The translations under genes were made by a program, and so were the position numbers. Of a stretch of 64,000 nt of DNA, positions 21,241-32,029 are shown in pieces; position 1 is the stretch's first letter; every line of letters starts with the position of its first letter. The notes below the pieces were generated by a model. The model saw only the letters and a program-made list of their open reading frames with translations. It was not told where the DNA came from and did not search any database. Source of the DNA: Macrosoma leucophasiata (Eukaryota; Arthropoda; Insecta; Lepidoptera; Hedylidae); NCBI GenBank assembly GCA_036365455.1, contig JAWQUS010000011.1:6530001-6594000 (forward strand), read 5' to 3'.

Positions 21241-21361
21241 ATATAAGGTAAGTAAAGAATTATGCATTCGCCAATTGATGCATGAATGAATACAATTTTA
21301 CAACCTTAGGTACTTCAAAAAATACCACCACGAAGTTGTTCGTCTTTCAAACATGTGTTTA
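21241..21361. other. Short spacer
   Basis: Anonymous sequence between SINE-B and the CR1-like 3' end. Confidence 0.4.
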
Positions 21362-21715
21362 TATGACTGTTGAACTGTTCGACATTCAACATGATGCTAC
21401 CGTCTCTTTCCTATACCGTACTACCCGCCGAAGAGAGAAGTTCCACTCTCATCGACTGGACACCTGGCAGTGCTCAACGGTGCGGTTCTCACGTTCGTTG
21501 CTGCCCAGAACGAGTAAATTGTGAAACGAACTTCCCTCTGAGGTGTTCCCTAGGTGCTTCAATATGGGTTTCTTCAAAAATGGCGTTAAAAGAGTCCTTC
21601 AGGACTGGCAGCGCGTTGACAACTCCCCTGGTGTTGCAAATGTTCATGGGCGACCGTGACCACTGTCCATCAGGTGGCCCATCTGCTTGTCTGTAAACCT
21701 AATGACATAAAATAA
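21362..21715 (+). pseudogene. CR1-like LINE, 5'-truncated 3' end
   Basis: Encodes ELFDIQHDATVSFLYRTTRR, EKFHSHRLDTWQCSTVRFSR and FLPRTSKL, with a frameshift after that. It continues through NGVKRVLQDWQRVDNSPGVA-like sequence to the 3' end ccatcaggtggcccatctgc and acataaaataaataaa. Same family as 8257-8905. Confidence 0.85.
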
Positions 21716-22214
21716 ATTAAATAACGAATTATTATATGTATTAATACCTACCTACTATTAAAAAATACATGCACATCGATTTAGAATACGTTCATCATAC
21801 TCTACCGATTATTTGACCTTGAAAATTTGCTACTTATTATTTAAGTAGTTTACTCATGAACTCTATGCGTAAGCGCTTATTAAGCTTAATGAACATAATT
21901 ACATTTCACAGTTAATCAAAACGTCTCACTGGCACAAATGTTTATACATTAATCGAATTTAGGCTTGACTTATTTACTCAAACCTACAAAACTATTAATC
22001 AAACTGGTTTATTATTATTAATTTATTTTAACGCCTAAAGTAATAAATATAAATACTTCAGGTCAATAGACCTTTCTAATTAATTGACTTGGAATTATTG
22101 TTTTAACAGCATATAGTAATAAATCAGTAATTTAATTTCGCGCGCCTTTTTTTGCCAAAATAACCTAACCTAAAATCTGTCGCATATTTAATCTGATAGG
22201 TCATCAGAAATCCC
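21716..22214. other. AT-rich, nothing assignable
   Basis: No coding or repeat signal seen. Confidence 0.45.
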
Positions 22215-22385
22215 TACTAATATTATAAATGTGAAAGTAACTCTGTCTGTCTGTTACCTTTTCACGTCCAAACTACTGAACCGATTTTAATGAAATTGGG
22301 TACAAAGATAGAGCTGCCTTTGAGAAAGAACATAGGCTACTTTTCGACAACCACGCGGGCGAAGCCGCGGGCAACAGCTAGTCAT
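22215..22385 (-). mobile_element. RTE-type LINE 3' end
   Basis: On the minus strand it opens actagctgttgcccgcggct, followed by tcgcccgcg, and ends acatttataatattagtagg. It contains the usual cggttcagtagtttggacgt. Non-coding 3' UTR only. Confidence 0.75.
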
Positions 22386-22404
22386 CTATATATACATACC
22401 TATA

Positions 22405-22716
22405 TACAAATAAATAAAATTGGAATGTCTGTGTAATATTAAAATAACCGCTTTTTACTAAATGCATATGTATGTATACACGGTACATATACCAAAACAT
22501 TTTTTTTTACAATTTTTGTCAGTCTGTCTCTCTGTTTGGCGGGACTTATCTTGGGAACGGCTAGACCGATTTTGACGGGACTTTCACTGGCAGATAGCTG
22601 ATGTTATAAGGAGTAACTTAGGCTACTTTTATACTAGCGGCGCAAACGACTTCGTCCGGGTAGATTCTGAACAATCATACATTTTCACGCGGACGAAGTC
22701 GCGGGCACAGCTAGTT
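22405..22716 (-). mobile_element. RTE-type LINE 3' end, about 310-bp type
   Basis: Opens actagctgtgcccgcgactt on the minus strand and ends near cagacattccaattttattt. The same about 310-bp body is at 63166-63476 (full) and 38538-38765 (truncated). Confidence 0.78.
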
Positions 22717-23060
22717 TGTATATATTTTGACTTGGCTAGTTTTATCTTGTTTCTCGATCTAGTCAATACTAGACTTGCTAATTAATTTTCCTTACTGCCT
22801 CTTTTTACAGACTTTCATGTTAGGCTTTGCTCTAAATTCCTTAGATACCCTCAATTGGTTTGATAAACACAGTTTTCGATGCAAATACGTATATCAAAAG
22901 ATTATTTAAATGAGTCATTGAAAGCTTTTGAGCGTTAATAAATAATTGCAATTAATTAAGAAAATAGTGCGCACTGAATTATTAATTAAGCCTGTTGTTT
23001 ATTTACCTTTTTTTTTACCTATCTACGACGACGGTGTGTTTTTTGAACCAGTGTGTATTT
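22717..23060. other. AT-rich, nothing assignable
   Basis: No feature seen. Confidence 0.45.
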
Positions 23061-23688
23061 TTAGGGTTCCCGTACCTTAAAAGGAAAAAAGGAACCCTTA
23101 TTGGATCACTCGTGCGTCTGTCTGTCTGTCTGTCCGTCTGTCACAGCCAATTTGCTACGAAACTGCTCGACCGATTGAGTTGAAATTTGATGCATATATG
23201 TAAATTGGTGACCCAAAGATGAGCACGTCAAGTATAATAGTAAATTTTAAACAGGGGGGCCACTTTCGGGTGGTTAATCAGAAAATTAAAAAAATAATAA
23301 TCGTAAACTGTGTCGTGTGGCATATTAAATGAAAGAGGTTGTTATCAGTATCTCAGATATATTTTTTATAAGTTTTGCATAAACAAATTTGAAGTTATTT
23401 AAGAAAATCAACGTATATTGACCATTCCCACCCCCCTATTTCCGAAACTACTGAACTTAAAATTTTGAAAAAATGTGGAAAATTAGTTCTTTGCCTATAA
23501 ATTACTGGAACCTATAAGAAGTTTGAGTATTCAAATTAAATCGAAAATTCTTAATAATATAACCCCCCTGCCGGTACCACCGTAACCGCTATGTCCCTGC
23601 ATGTTAAATCTGTAATATTTTCGAAAATATTTATTTAAGTTACGGAACCCTCACCACGCGAGTCAAACTCGCACTTGTCCGGTTTTTT
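23061..23688 (+). repeat. Repeat P, full copy
   Basis: From ttagggttcccgtaccttaa to cgcacttgtccggtttttta. Includes (tctg)n at 23113-23139. Flanked by anonymous DNA on both sides, unlike the other two copies, which abut SINE-B. Confidence 0.8.
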
Positions 23689-23984
23689 ATAGGTTAGGAT
23701 CCCACTGCCGAATTATTTCGTTCATCCAGATATTATGCTGCAAACCAAATTTTTACGCATATTTATAGTCTAGCTAGAGAATATAATTATATCCACTAGG
23801 TTACCTATACTAAAGACAAGCAGAGAACTATTCGCTCCTCATAGCTCTCGTACTATGCTCGATTTTTCCCTGAGATATTGGGTCTTTAATGAGGAGATCC
23901 GAATAAGAACCAAAATGTTCGACATAGCACCGAAACCGAAAAAAAAAACTTGAGTTCTCACATTACTCGAAGAGTCGATGGACA
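23689..23984. other. Nothing assignable
   Basis: Anonymous spacer. Confidence 0.4.
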
Positions 23985-24135
23985 TTTGGGACTACAGGAC
24001 TCGGTCGCCACTCACCGCAACAGTGCACAGGCAGGCTCGCCACTAAATGGAACATACGCCCTGGTCCAGCCCAAAACATCTTAGGGGAAGGCTTTTGTCC
24101 AGCTCAGTCGTCTTACGCTGAATTGATGATGACGA
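23985..24135 (+). mobile_element. SINE-C / RTE tail, diverged
   Basis: Contains ggggaaggcttttgtccagc and tgaattgatgatgacgatt, i.e. the 'gaggctttgtccagcagtgg...gatgatga' tail of this family. The 5' half is poorly conserved. Confidence 0.5.
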
Positions 24136-24745
24136 TTATCTTATTATCAAATCTTGAAATAGGTTAATTTTTGCCATTTAACATTCTGAGAACTAGCTTC
24201 GGAGTAACCTCATTTACATAGTGCATGACATGTCTTCTATGCGAATTAAATAAAAAAAAATAAAGCATAGCTTTGTCCATAGCGTTCTCAGGGATTCTGA
24301 ACTTCCAAATGAGGCATACATTGTCGAATCACATCGAATAATTAAAAAGTAAGAGTAGGTACTCCAAGCATATCATACTTTTTATTTTAAAGAAAAATAT
24401 TCTTATTTCAATGCGTTTTTATAAATGAGAGAAAACATTGGGTTGGCTATACCATTTTAATTGACATTTCAAAAAGACAGTCACATTAACTGGAAAGTAT
24501 ACAAAAAAAGTAATGTTAATATAATGTTTGCAGCAAAACGATGAATGGGTTTTTATTACGTCCATAAAAAACCAGGCCTCGATTTTATTCATCGGAGCAT
24601 AAGTTTAAAGGTCAAATTATTAACAGATTTTATCATACTTATATGCTTAAAAGGTGTTAAGGAACACAGAATAAAAAACGTCAACAGAGCAGACACAGCC
24701 ATGAATACACGCGAGAGTATTTTTTATTTCAGTGGAATTTAAATA
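24136..24745. other. Nothing assignable
   Basis: An ORF of 65 codons (24545-24742) has no recognisable domain. Confidence 0.45.
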
Positions 24746-24751
24746 ATTAGC

Positions 24752-25007
24752 TGACCCGTGAAACTTCGCATTGCCTCACAATGAAATAACGTGTCAAAGG
24801 TTTGTTATATACCTACGGACTATTTGTATGGGAAAATAAAATTGTAGTTTTTACTTTTATTTCCTTTCAACTACTTCATATTTTCTTACCTTTTAAACCT
24901 TCCCTGGACTCCAAAAATCATTCAAAACCAAAATTAGTTAAATCGGTTTAGCCGTTCTCGAGTTTTAGCGAGACTAACGAACAGTATAGATATATAGATA
25001 ACTTGCT
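24752..25007 (+). mobile_element. RTE-type LINE 3' end, second subtype
   Basis: Opens agctgacccgtgaaacttcg, then gcattgcctcacaatgaaat. It ends gccgttctcgagttttagcg + atatagataacttgctgg. A nearly identical 3' two-thirds is inside SINE-B at 25446-25622, and a diverged copy is at 57823-58035. Confidence 0.75.
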
Positions 25008-25129
25008 GGCGTTGGGCAGTAACGAGCCCACCGCTCACTAGCTGATGAATTTTCTTCTACTGAATGATAATTCTTCCACAAGTGCAGTCAGTCAACTGAA
25101 CAATGACAGAAGTAAATGAAATAACGTTA

Positions 25130-25285
25130 TATGCTGCAGAAGCGTCCTGCGATAAAACTACCCCAACTGCGATCGCTAATCTGCATGACAAGCATGGTGA
25201 TTATGGCATATCTCCTTTATCTTACCGGAGGCTTTGGTCCAGCATTAAACATCTTTCGGCTGATAAGATGAAGATGAAGATAATA
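25130..25285 (+). mobile_element. SINE-C
   Basis: gcgtcctgcgataaaactac, gcgatcgctaatctgcatga, caagcatggtgattatggca and ggaggctttggtccagcat, ending gatgaagatgaag. Matches 45955-46127. Confidence 0.7.
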
Positions 25286-25391
25286 ACTTTATGAATGGAA
25301 AAAAATACTTCGAATGAGATTCTACAACCTCTAAATATTTATTACTACTTCTTTGTTTGACGCTCAAAGTGGCATAAACAACATTGTTTTT

Positions 25392-25852
25392 TTTTTCCTG
25401 GTGGCAGAGCTCCAGTGACGGAGCTCGCGGGCGTAGGTACCACCATTTGATTTTTACTTTTTCCTTTCAACTACTTCATATTTTCTTACCTTTTAAACCT
25501 TCCCTGGACTTCCAAAAATCATTCAAAACCAAAATTAGTTAAATCGGTTTAGCCGTTCTCGAGTTTTAGCGAGACTAACGAACAGTAGAGATATATAGAT
25601 AACTTGCTGGTAAATAATAATAAATAATATATACTCGCCGCTAAATGGTAGTGTTCAGCACTATCGTGTTCCGGTCAGGTGGTAATGTACGACCCTGTAA
25701 TTTCGGCACAGAGGCATAACACGTTAAGCCTCAGGAGTGGTAACGCATCTGTATTTCGACCTTGGTCTTTGTGTGGGTGTCTATAGGCTGCAGTCATCAC
25801 TTAACATCAATGTGAACTGCACGCTTGTTTGCCACTTGCATTACATAAAAAA
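25392..25852 (+). mobile_element. SINE-B interrupted by an RTE tail
   Basis: The head (gtggcagagctccagtgacg ... gtaggtaccacc) is at 25392-25445. The remainder (tatactcgccgctaaatggt to acataaaaaaaag) is at 25626-25852. In between is about 180 bp of RTE-type 3' end. The two halves together make one SINE-B, lacking only the short gcattacctaa piece at the break. Confidence 0.85.
25446..25622 (+). mobile_element. RTE-type 3' end nested in SINE-B
   Basis: Differs from 24850-25007 at only a few positions (an extra t in cttccaaaaatc, agtagaga for agtataga), and shares the terminal ataacttgctgg. Confidence 0.85.
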
Positions 25853-26215
25853 AAGATAATTATAATGGACTACTGACAAATGACAAGATTCGTCACGTGA
25901 CTTCATTCATGTGAACTTTGAAAAGCTTGTTCTATATTCAGGTCACAATCTATTTGTCTGATCTTTTTGTTATTTGATATTAATCAGCCTTCTTAGGTTG
26001 CACAGCATGATTGAAGGGCACTTTAACATTTTCGAATGGCAAACAAGATAATATACACATACGAGCTTTAAACAGGGGTTGTTCATGTCGTTATGTTCAT
26101 AGAAAAATTGTAAATTTTAATGTAGGTAGACTGACTTTAGCATCGCTACAAACCTTCGTGATTTTTGTATGCTTAATTATACAATTGTATCTATAGTTAA
26201 ATATGTTAAATTAAT
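25853..26215. other. Nothing assignable
   Basis: A 61-codon ORF at 26011-26196 has no recognisable domain. Confidence 0.4.
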
Positions 26216-26335
26216 AATAATGGCAACCCATTATACGTCCCACTGCTGGGCACGAGTCTCTCCCCTTTTTGGGGGGAGGCCAGGAGCTTACTCCACCACG
26301 CTGCTCCAATGCGGATTGGTGGAGATACGCGCTTC
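26216..26335 (-). mobile_element. 5S-SINE, 3' half
   Basis: On the minus strand: ccaatccgcattggagcagc, gtggtggagtaagctcctgg, ccccaaaaaggggagagact, cgtgcccagcagtgggacgt and an ATTATTAT end. The 5S-like head is absent. Confidence 0.75.
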
Positions 26336-27784
26336 AAAAATTTGTTAAATGAATAAATAAATAAAAGAGCATGTGTTATTATTGTTTTATATATAGTGTT
26401 ACCCCAGTTTATGTCATTCCAGTTTTTTTTTTATTCTTTTTTTTTTAAACGGGGTTTGTCGCACTACATGTCGTATCGTACCCAATACTTACTTAAACTA
26501 TTACTGATAATAATATAAGGAAAATGTTACTAGCCAGGAATTAACTTGCATATTTCTTTTACGATTTCTGCATTTGGATTAGATAAAATTACCTGGCGAA
26601 GGCCAACATTCATGAAATTTAAATTCAGTTCCTGCAACAGTCATTCTAGTTTAAATCTCTGAAGTATACATACACACTTTACTTAGGGCAAAGTTGCAAT
26701 TAATACAATGTCTGGAGTTAGGAACTAATTTCTGTTTTACTTAGAAATACAAAACAAATAAATTATTTTAATTAATTGAGCAAACAAGACATCAGTAATA
26801 TAAAATATTCCATTAAGATACCTATATTGCTTTGACTAGTCAAACAAATACCACTATCTAAAACACGTCATAGGTTAAATCAATGGGAGAAAAAGGAATG
26901 ACTAAACAAGTAAAACAAACAGTCGCTTCGGTCACAGATAGCGAAAGCTCTTATTGACATATTGGAAAGTAGTCAGTGTTCATATGGAAATATAAAAAAT
27001 ATAACCTCTATGATTATGAAGATAAGGTCGAACGCGAAGATATGAATCGACCTTCAACCAAACGTAGGTGGTGGTTCTTATCGTGTATTGGACATATTTG
27101 GGTTGAGTGTCGGTAACATTCTTGGTCAATTTTTCAAGTGCATCAACGGAATTGAGTTTTTTTTTCGATGTTTCTTATGGTGGTACAGAAATTTGATATA
27201 TCACTCTATTTGACACTGTTACTTAGATACGAGTAGATTGTGACACTCAGCGATAGTAGGAAACTGGTTTGATCCTAATGGCATTCGAGAAAAAATTGGA
27301 TTACTGGTCCGTTTTCAAAATAAGACCTAGTTTGTAATGTCTGATAAATATTTATAGAAAAACATTCATTTCAAACTGCTACCGTCTGCATTTTATTTCT
27401 AGGTGATTTTTTAAATAAATGCATTGAACTTAGGGTTTACTCAATTAAAATAATCTTCCTGCTCCCTAGATGACCTAAAACATGATTGTTTTTTATAATA
27501 TACATAGTAAGTAGTATAAAAAGCTAGGTGTATGAATTTTCAAAATATATTTGATAAAATTTATTCAGTAGGTACCTACACGTGGTCTGAAAAAACTGTG
27601 TATTATATGTTTTTTTATATATTTAGCTTCAACTCACCCTGTCACAAATATCCTAATGTGGCTTAAAAATAGTTAACAATGTACATCCCGATTTTTCAAA
27701 GCTCATAAATGTAATTCAGTATGACCTACGCTTAAAGCTTGTCAGGTAGAGCTTAATTTATTAATTTAAAAAAATATAAAAGTC
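26336..27784. other. AT-rich, nothing assignable
   Basis: Longest anonymous block of this part; no ORF or repeat match I can support. Confidence 0.5.
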
Positions 27785-27787
27785 TTA

Positions 27788-27923
27788 TGGCCGAATTCTC
27801 AAACGTCACTCAATTTTAAGCAACCCTCAAATATGCGCTATCTCTATCGTTTGAACGTGTTTTATAAAGACAGAAGACTTTTAAGTCCCACTTAGATTTG
27901 AGTGACGTTTGAGTATTTGGCCG
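27788..27923. mobile_element. 136-bp MITE, TTA duplication
   Basis: Inverted ends tggccgaattctcaaacgtc/actcaa and, reversed, cggccaaatactcaaacgtc/actcaa. TTA is repeated at 27785-27787 and 27924-27926. PIF/Harbinger-like by duplication size. A stray right end of the same family is near 40710-40735. Confidence 0.82.
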
Positions 27924-28067
27924 TTATTCGTTATTTATCTAAAGCCACCAAGAGTATTTAAATCACCTCGTATTACTATTGTTTTAGTAATTTTACGAGT
28001 TGGTAATGATGTTATTAATTTTGTATTTTGGATCGGTTTGTAGTTAGGTACTTGCATATTTTTTTAT

Positions 28068-28327
28068 TTTTTTATGTATTCGAAGTGGCAAACAAGCATG
28101 CAGTTCACATTGATGTTAAGTGATGACTGCAGCCTATCGACACCCACACAATGACCAGAGGACAAAATGCAGATGCGTTGCCACTCCTGAGGCTTAAGGT
28201 GTTATGCCTCTGTGCCGGAAATTACAGAGCCGTACATTACCACCTGACCGGAACACGATAGCGCTGAACACTACCATTTAGCGGCAAGTATATTAGCTAA
28301 TGCGGTGGTGCCTACGCCCGCGAGCTG
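28068..28327 (-). mobile_element. SINE-B lacking its head hairpin
   Basis: Complete from the T-run and cgaagtggcaaacaagcatg to ctacgcccgcgagct, then broken off. Confidence 0.88.
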
Positions 28328-28443
28328 GATGCGAGTATTTTTTTATTTCTTTTCTAGTGGGTTGTTAGATCTTCCTTTATCTTTAGCGAACATTATTATA
28401 AGGCCGCTAATTGTACGTTTGATTAGTTTTGTATTGGTTCTAA

Positions 28444-28445
<2 letters not shown>

Positions 28446-28482
<37 letters not shown>
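28446..28482. repeat. (TA)n microsatellite
   Basis: Uninterrupted TA dinucleotides; unstable length expected. Confidence 0.95.
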
Positions 28483-28488
<6 letters not shown>

Positions 28489-28497
28489 GTATAAGGG

Positions 28498-28552
28498 TGC
28501 TAGAGTTCCAGTGTAGCAGCAAGAGGGCATAGGCACTACTGCATTACCTAAA
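28498..28552 (+). mobile_element. SINE-B head, diverged fragment
   Basis: gctagagttccagtgtagca and ggcactactgcattaccta. Followed by scraps (gttgccaaccctaagaccta at 28590) that may be the same family reversed. Confidence 0.5.
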
Positions 28553-28639
28553 CTATGACAGAGATATAACAACTAAAAATGCAGAATGCGTTGCCAACCC
28601 TAAGACCTAATCTTGGGGGCGGCAACGTATTCTGTATTT

Positions 28640-29640
28640 AGCTCTGTTTTTTTTTTGTAGATTTCTAAGCAGCTATCCCTTAACAACTATGTACCAACCT
28701 ACACTGCATAATTATTTTCCACCTTCGTTACGTAAATAAATATTTCAACTATTAATAGGTAGGTATATCAGTTGATTATTCACTGGCCACAGTAATTAGA
28801 AGCGTGTCTGATTCTTACTGGGGTTGTATAAACCAGAAGTGGTTAGATGCAAAATAGATGCAGTTAAACATTTTGTAAATAGGTTACTTTATGATCATTG
28901 GCGTATGAATAATGAGTGTGAAATATGAGTGACTGCCGATGTAGACCGTTTTAGTAATCTTATTATTGCTGATTAAAGGCATAACAGGATTAGTGTAGTA
29001 CTGTCATCAAGCTAGAGTGCTTGTTAACAATAAGTATGGATGTATATTAAATAATATTTTGAAATAAGACCACCGAGAAGACTTTTTATATTGACACTGA
29101 AATCTTTCCAATCGGCTACGCCATTTTGCTGTCAACTGGGAGCAAAGAAAAAACGTATAAAAATAAATCATTGATCTGTTAACCTACTCTTTCTGGAATC
29201 AATTAAAAAGCAAATGAATTATGCAAACTTGAATATGATGTTACTGTTTTAGACAAATAAAATAAAATTTATGTTTTCGTATTTAAAAAAATAGGAACCT
29301 AAGTAGGTTCCTATTTTTTCCTTTTTTATAGCAGATACTCACTTAAGATGATGTAAATATTCCAGAGGCATAGGAATTAATGCTCATCCGCTCTACAATA
29401 TCGGCCAAGAGGTACCTACTAAGACAAAAGTTGGCCGACGCGACATCGTTTACAAACCGGATCCGTAGTAAGACGAGGTTTCATTGACGGCTCTTCTACC
29501 ATACTTGTGCAGTCTCCAACTAACCTTGAACTCCAATTTACCTTACGTCTATACTAATGCCAAGAACATTAGTCTCAATATTGCCCGTTCCAAAGCTCTT
29601 ATTACATTTTCCAGTTCTAAAGTTGTTGTGTTTCATTATT
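28640..29640. other. Nothing assignable except one hairpin
   Basis: A perfect palindrome aaaaataggaaccta / taggttcctattttt lies at about 29284-29319, followed by a T-run. In a eukaryotic setting I do not call it a terminator. Confidence 0.5.
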
Positions 29641-29641
29641 T

Positions 29642-29932
29642 TTTTTTTTTTTACGTAATGGGCGTGGCAAACAAGCATGCAGTTCACATTGATGTTAAGT
29701 GATGATTGCAGCACAGTACACACATGAAGACCAAGGTCAAAATGCAGATGCGTTACCACTCCTGAGGCCTAAGGTGTTATGCCTCTGTGCCGGAAAATAC
29801 AGGGCCGTACATTACCACCTGACCGGAACACGATAGTACTGAACACTACCATTTAGCGGCAAGTATATTAGGTAATGCGGTGGTGCCTACGCCCGCGAGC
29901 TCCATCACTGAAGCTCTACCACCAGTAAAACT
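29642..29932 (-). mobile_element. SINE-B, full length
   Basis: T-run, then gtaatgggcgtggcaaacaa through to ccatcactgaagctctacca ccagtaaaa. Little diverged. Confidence 0.92.
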
Positions 29933-30175
29933 TTGCAATTTGCTCATTGCAATGAGCAACGTTTACTAATGTAAACACAATTATGAATTTTGAGCTAACT
30001 CAATATTACTTACGTGATTTAATATTGTCTGTTAAATATTGAATGAATATTGTATCTATTGGTTCTAACCGCATGCATCAATTAATATCGTACATCAACA
30101 GTTTGGTCATACCTATTTCTAATTAATACAGAGCAAGAAAACCATGCTTTGTGCTTGTGAGTGTTATTTTCTTTC
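29933..30175. other. Short spacer
   Basis: Anonymous AT-rich DNA between SINE-B and SINE-A. Confidence 0.4.
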
Positions 30176-30188
30176 TTTTTATATTTGT

Positions 30189-30506
30189 AAACTGCCTCGG
30201 TAGCCTAGTGGTAGCAGGCCACTACTACTACGCTGAGGTCCTGGGTTCGATTCCCGGGTAGGGGGTTATCAGAGATAATGGTGAAAAAGCCTTTATCTCT
30301 GGTTCTATTGGGATTTTTCCATTTTCTGGAAATTTCCCAGTACCTCAAAGTTTGGTAATGTGCCCGGAGATGTCAACAGGCTCGCCACCTGTTACATGGG
30401 CCAAAACGTAACCGGCGAATCGTAGGTGTTTGCATGTATGCTTGAATGCATGCATTTACCTCTGCCTACCCCTTCGGGGATTACAGGCGTGAAGTTACGT
30501 TTTTTT
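30189..30506 (+). mobile_element. SINE-A with 13-bp target duplication
   Basis: Best-preserved copy. Head aactgcctcggtagcctagt, B box ggttcgattcc, tail tctgcctaccccttcgggga + ttacaggcgtgaagttacg, then T's. The direct repeat tttttatatttgt is at 30176-30188 and about 30507-30519. Confidence 0.92.
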
Positions 30507-30519
30507 TTTTTATATTTGT

Positions 30520-31652
30520 CACAGATATAGTTTATATTATTAGAGCCATGCCAATCTATATATTGACATAGTTCGTAATAAACTGCCATGACTAGTGAGT
30601 AGCAAAACAATTAAAATGTATTACACATTATTTAATAGGTCATAAAAATAAGTGGTCCGTATTTGAAATTACCCAACCAATTTCAATAAATAAGATAAAT
30701 AACGTATGGTTAAGCTAAAATACGATTTATTTACGGTATATTTAATTCGGTAAAAATATATATGAAGTGATGTAGAATCAAAGACTATAGATATTTTATA
30801 CTAAGCAGTTAACATTAAACTTGGTGAAATAGGAAACCGAATCTTTAAATATTCAGTTATCATTCGAAACGAGTAGTTTTCAACGAATTAATCTAAAACC
30901 AAAGTTGACAGAGTGGGAATTATGAGTGGTTCGAACTTGTAGGTCAAATTGATGGACGAGGATGATAAAATCGTACGTGAGCAAAAACTTATACGTTCCG
31001 TGATTAGATGTTGGACATGAAGGGAGCGTTCAAGCATGTAAATTAAAGTGTCAGTTCTAGAACTTTCTAGTGAAGAAGATATTAATAATGTAATTTGGTT
31101 AGTGCAAGGAAAATTATTGTTTAAATGCCGGTTATGTGATTGTCAAAGCGACAATTAAAAGGGAGTGTTATTTATTAACATTTTATATCTATCGTCAAAT
31201 AATTGAATATTTATTGAAGCTTTTTTTATCATATTAAATATTTAGTAAAATATATAGTAACAGTTTGAAAATAAAACAAATTATTCATGAAAAGCTGCAG
31301 ATAGAATAGTTAATATTATGCGAACAAGCTCATCAGGTATACCTAATAGCAAAAAACTTGTACATAAATACCTAATATATCTATTTAAATACTATAGCAC
31401 TTAAATAAATGTTGTGCTAATTGCAGAGTTAAATGCAATTTGAACTTCATAAACCAGTTGTGTAGCAACACTGAAACGTTTAATGGGACATTTTATGTAT
31501 GCAAACCACAGCACACACATTAACCGTGATAATATGAGCATTGGATTATGCTTGGACGTTTTCCACAGATCTTCATCTTAATAATTCACTAGTTCTTTTG
31601 TTTCTATTTTATTTGTTTCTCAGTCATAGTCTTTATAACCATTAACGATTAC
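30520..31652. other. AT-rich, nothing assignable
   Basis: No coding signal, repeat match or notable secondary structure seen. Confidence 0.5.
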
Positions 31653-31757
31653 AGAAATTAAAGAAAAAACGGAAAGAAAAATTTTACTTATGCAGGAATC
31701 GAACCTGCGACCTCAGGATAACCAGTGCAGCTGCTTTACCACTACGCTACCGAAGTA
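31653..31757 (-). repeat. tRNA-like element, variant Z
   Basis: On the minus strand: tcggtagcgtagtggtaaag (A box), gcaggttcgattcctgc (perfect T arm with B box), and a trailer aaaatttttctttccgtttt with an oligo-T that could stop pol III. The leader/trailer matches the elements at 40.8, 54.8 and 55.2 kb. The acceptor stem is imperfect. Directly followed by SINE-A sequence. Confidence 0.6.
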
Positions 31758-32029
31758 ACTTCGATTCCCAGGTCGGGGGCTATTAGAGTTAGCGATGTAA
31801 AATAATTAATTTATCTCTGGTTCTATTGGGATTAATACATTTTCTGGAAGTTTCCCAGTTCTGAGTTTGTTAATATGCACGGAGATGTCAACAGGATCGA
31901 CACCTGCTACATGGGCCACAACGTAACCGGCGAATCGTGGATGTTTTCATGTACCTATACCTACTTGAATGCATGCATTTAACTCTGCCTACGACTTCGG
32001 GATTACAGGCGTGAATTTACGTTTTTTAT
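31758..32029 (+). mobile_element. SINE-A, head replaced
   Basis: Begins at the B-box region (ttcgattcccaggtcggggg); the tRNA 5' half is missing and the variant-Z tRNA-like element takes its place. Tail tctgcctacgacttcgggat + gcgtgaatttacg. Confidence 0.85.

Noticed and set aside
29284..29325. Rho-independent terminator (hairpin plus T-run)
   Set aside because: Nothing else in the window is bacterial; in insect nuclear DNA this is just a palindrome beside a T-run.
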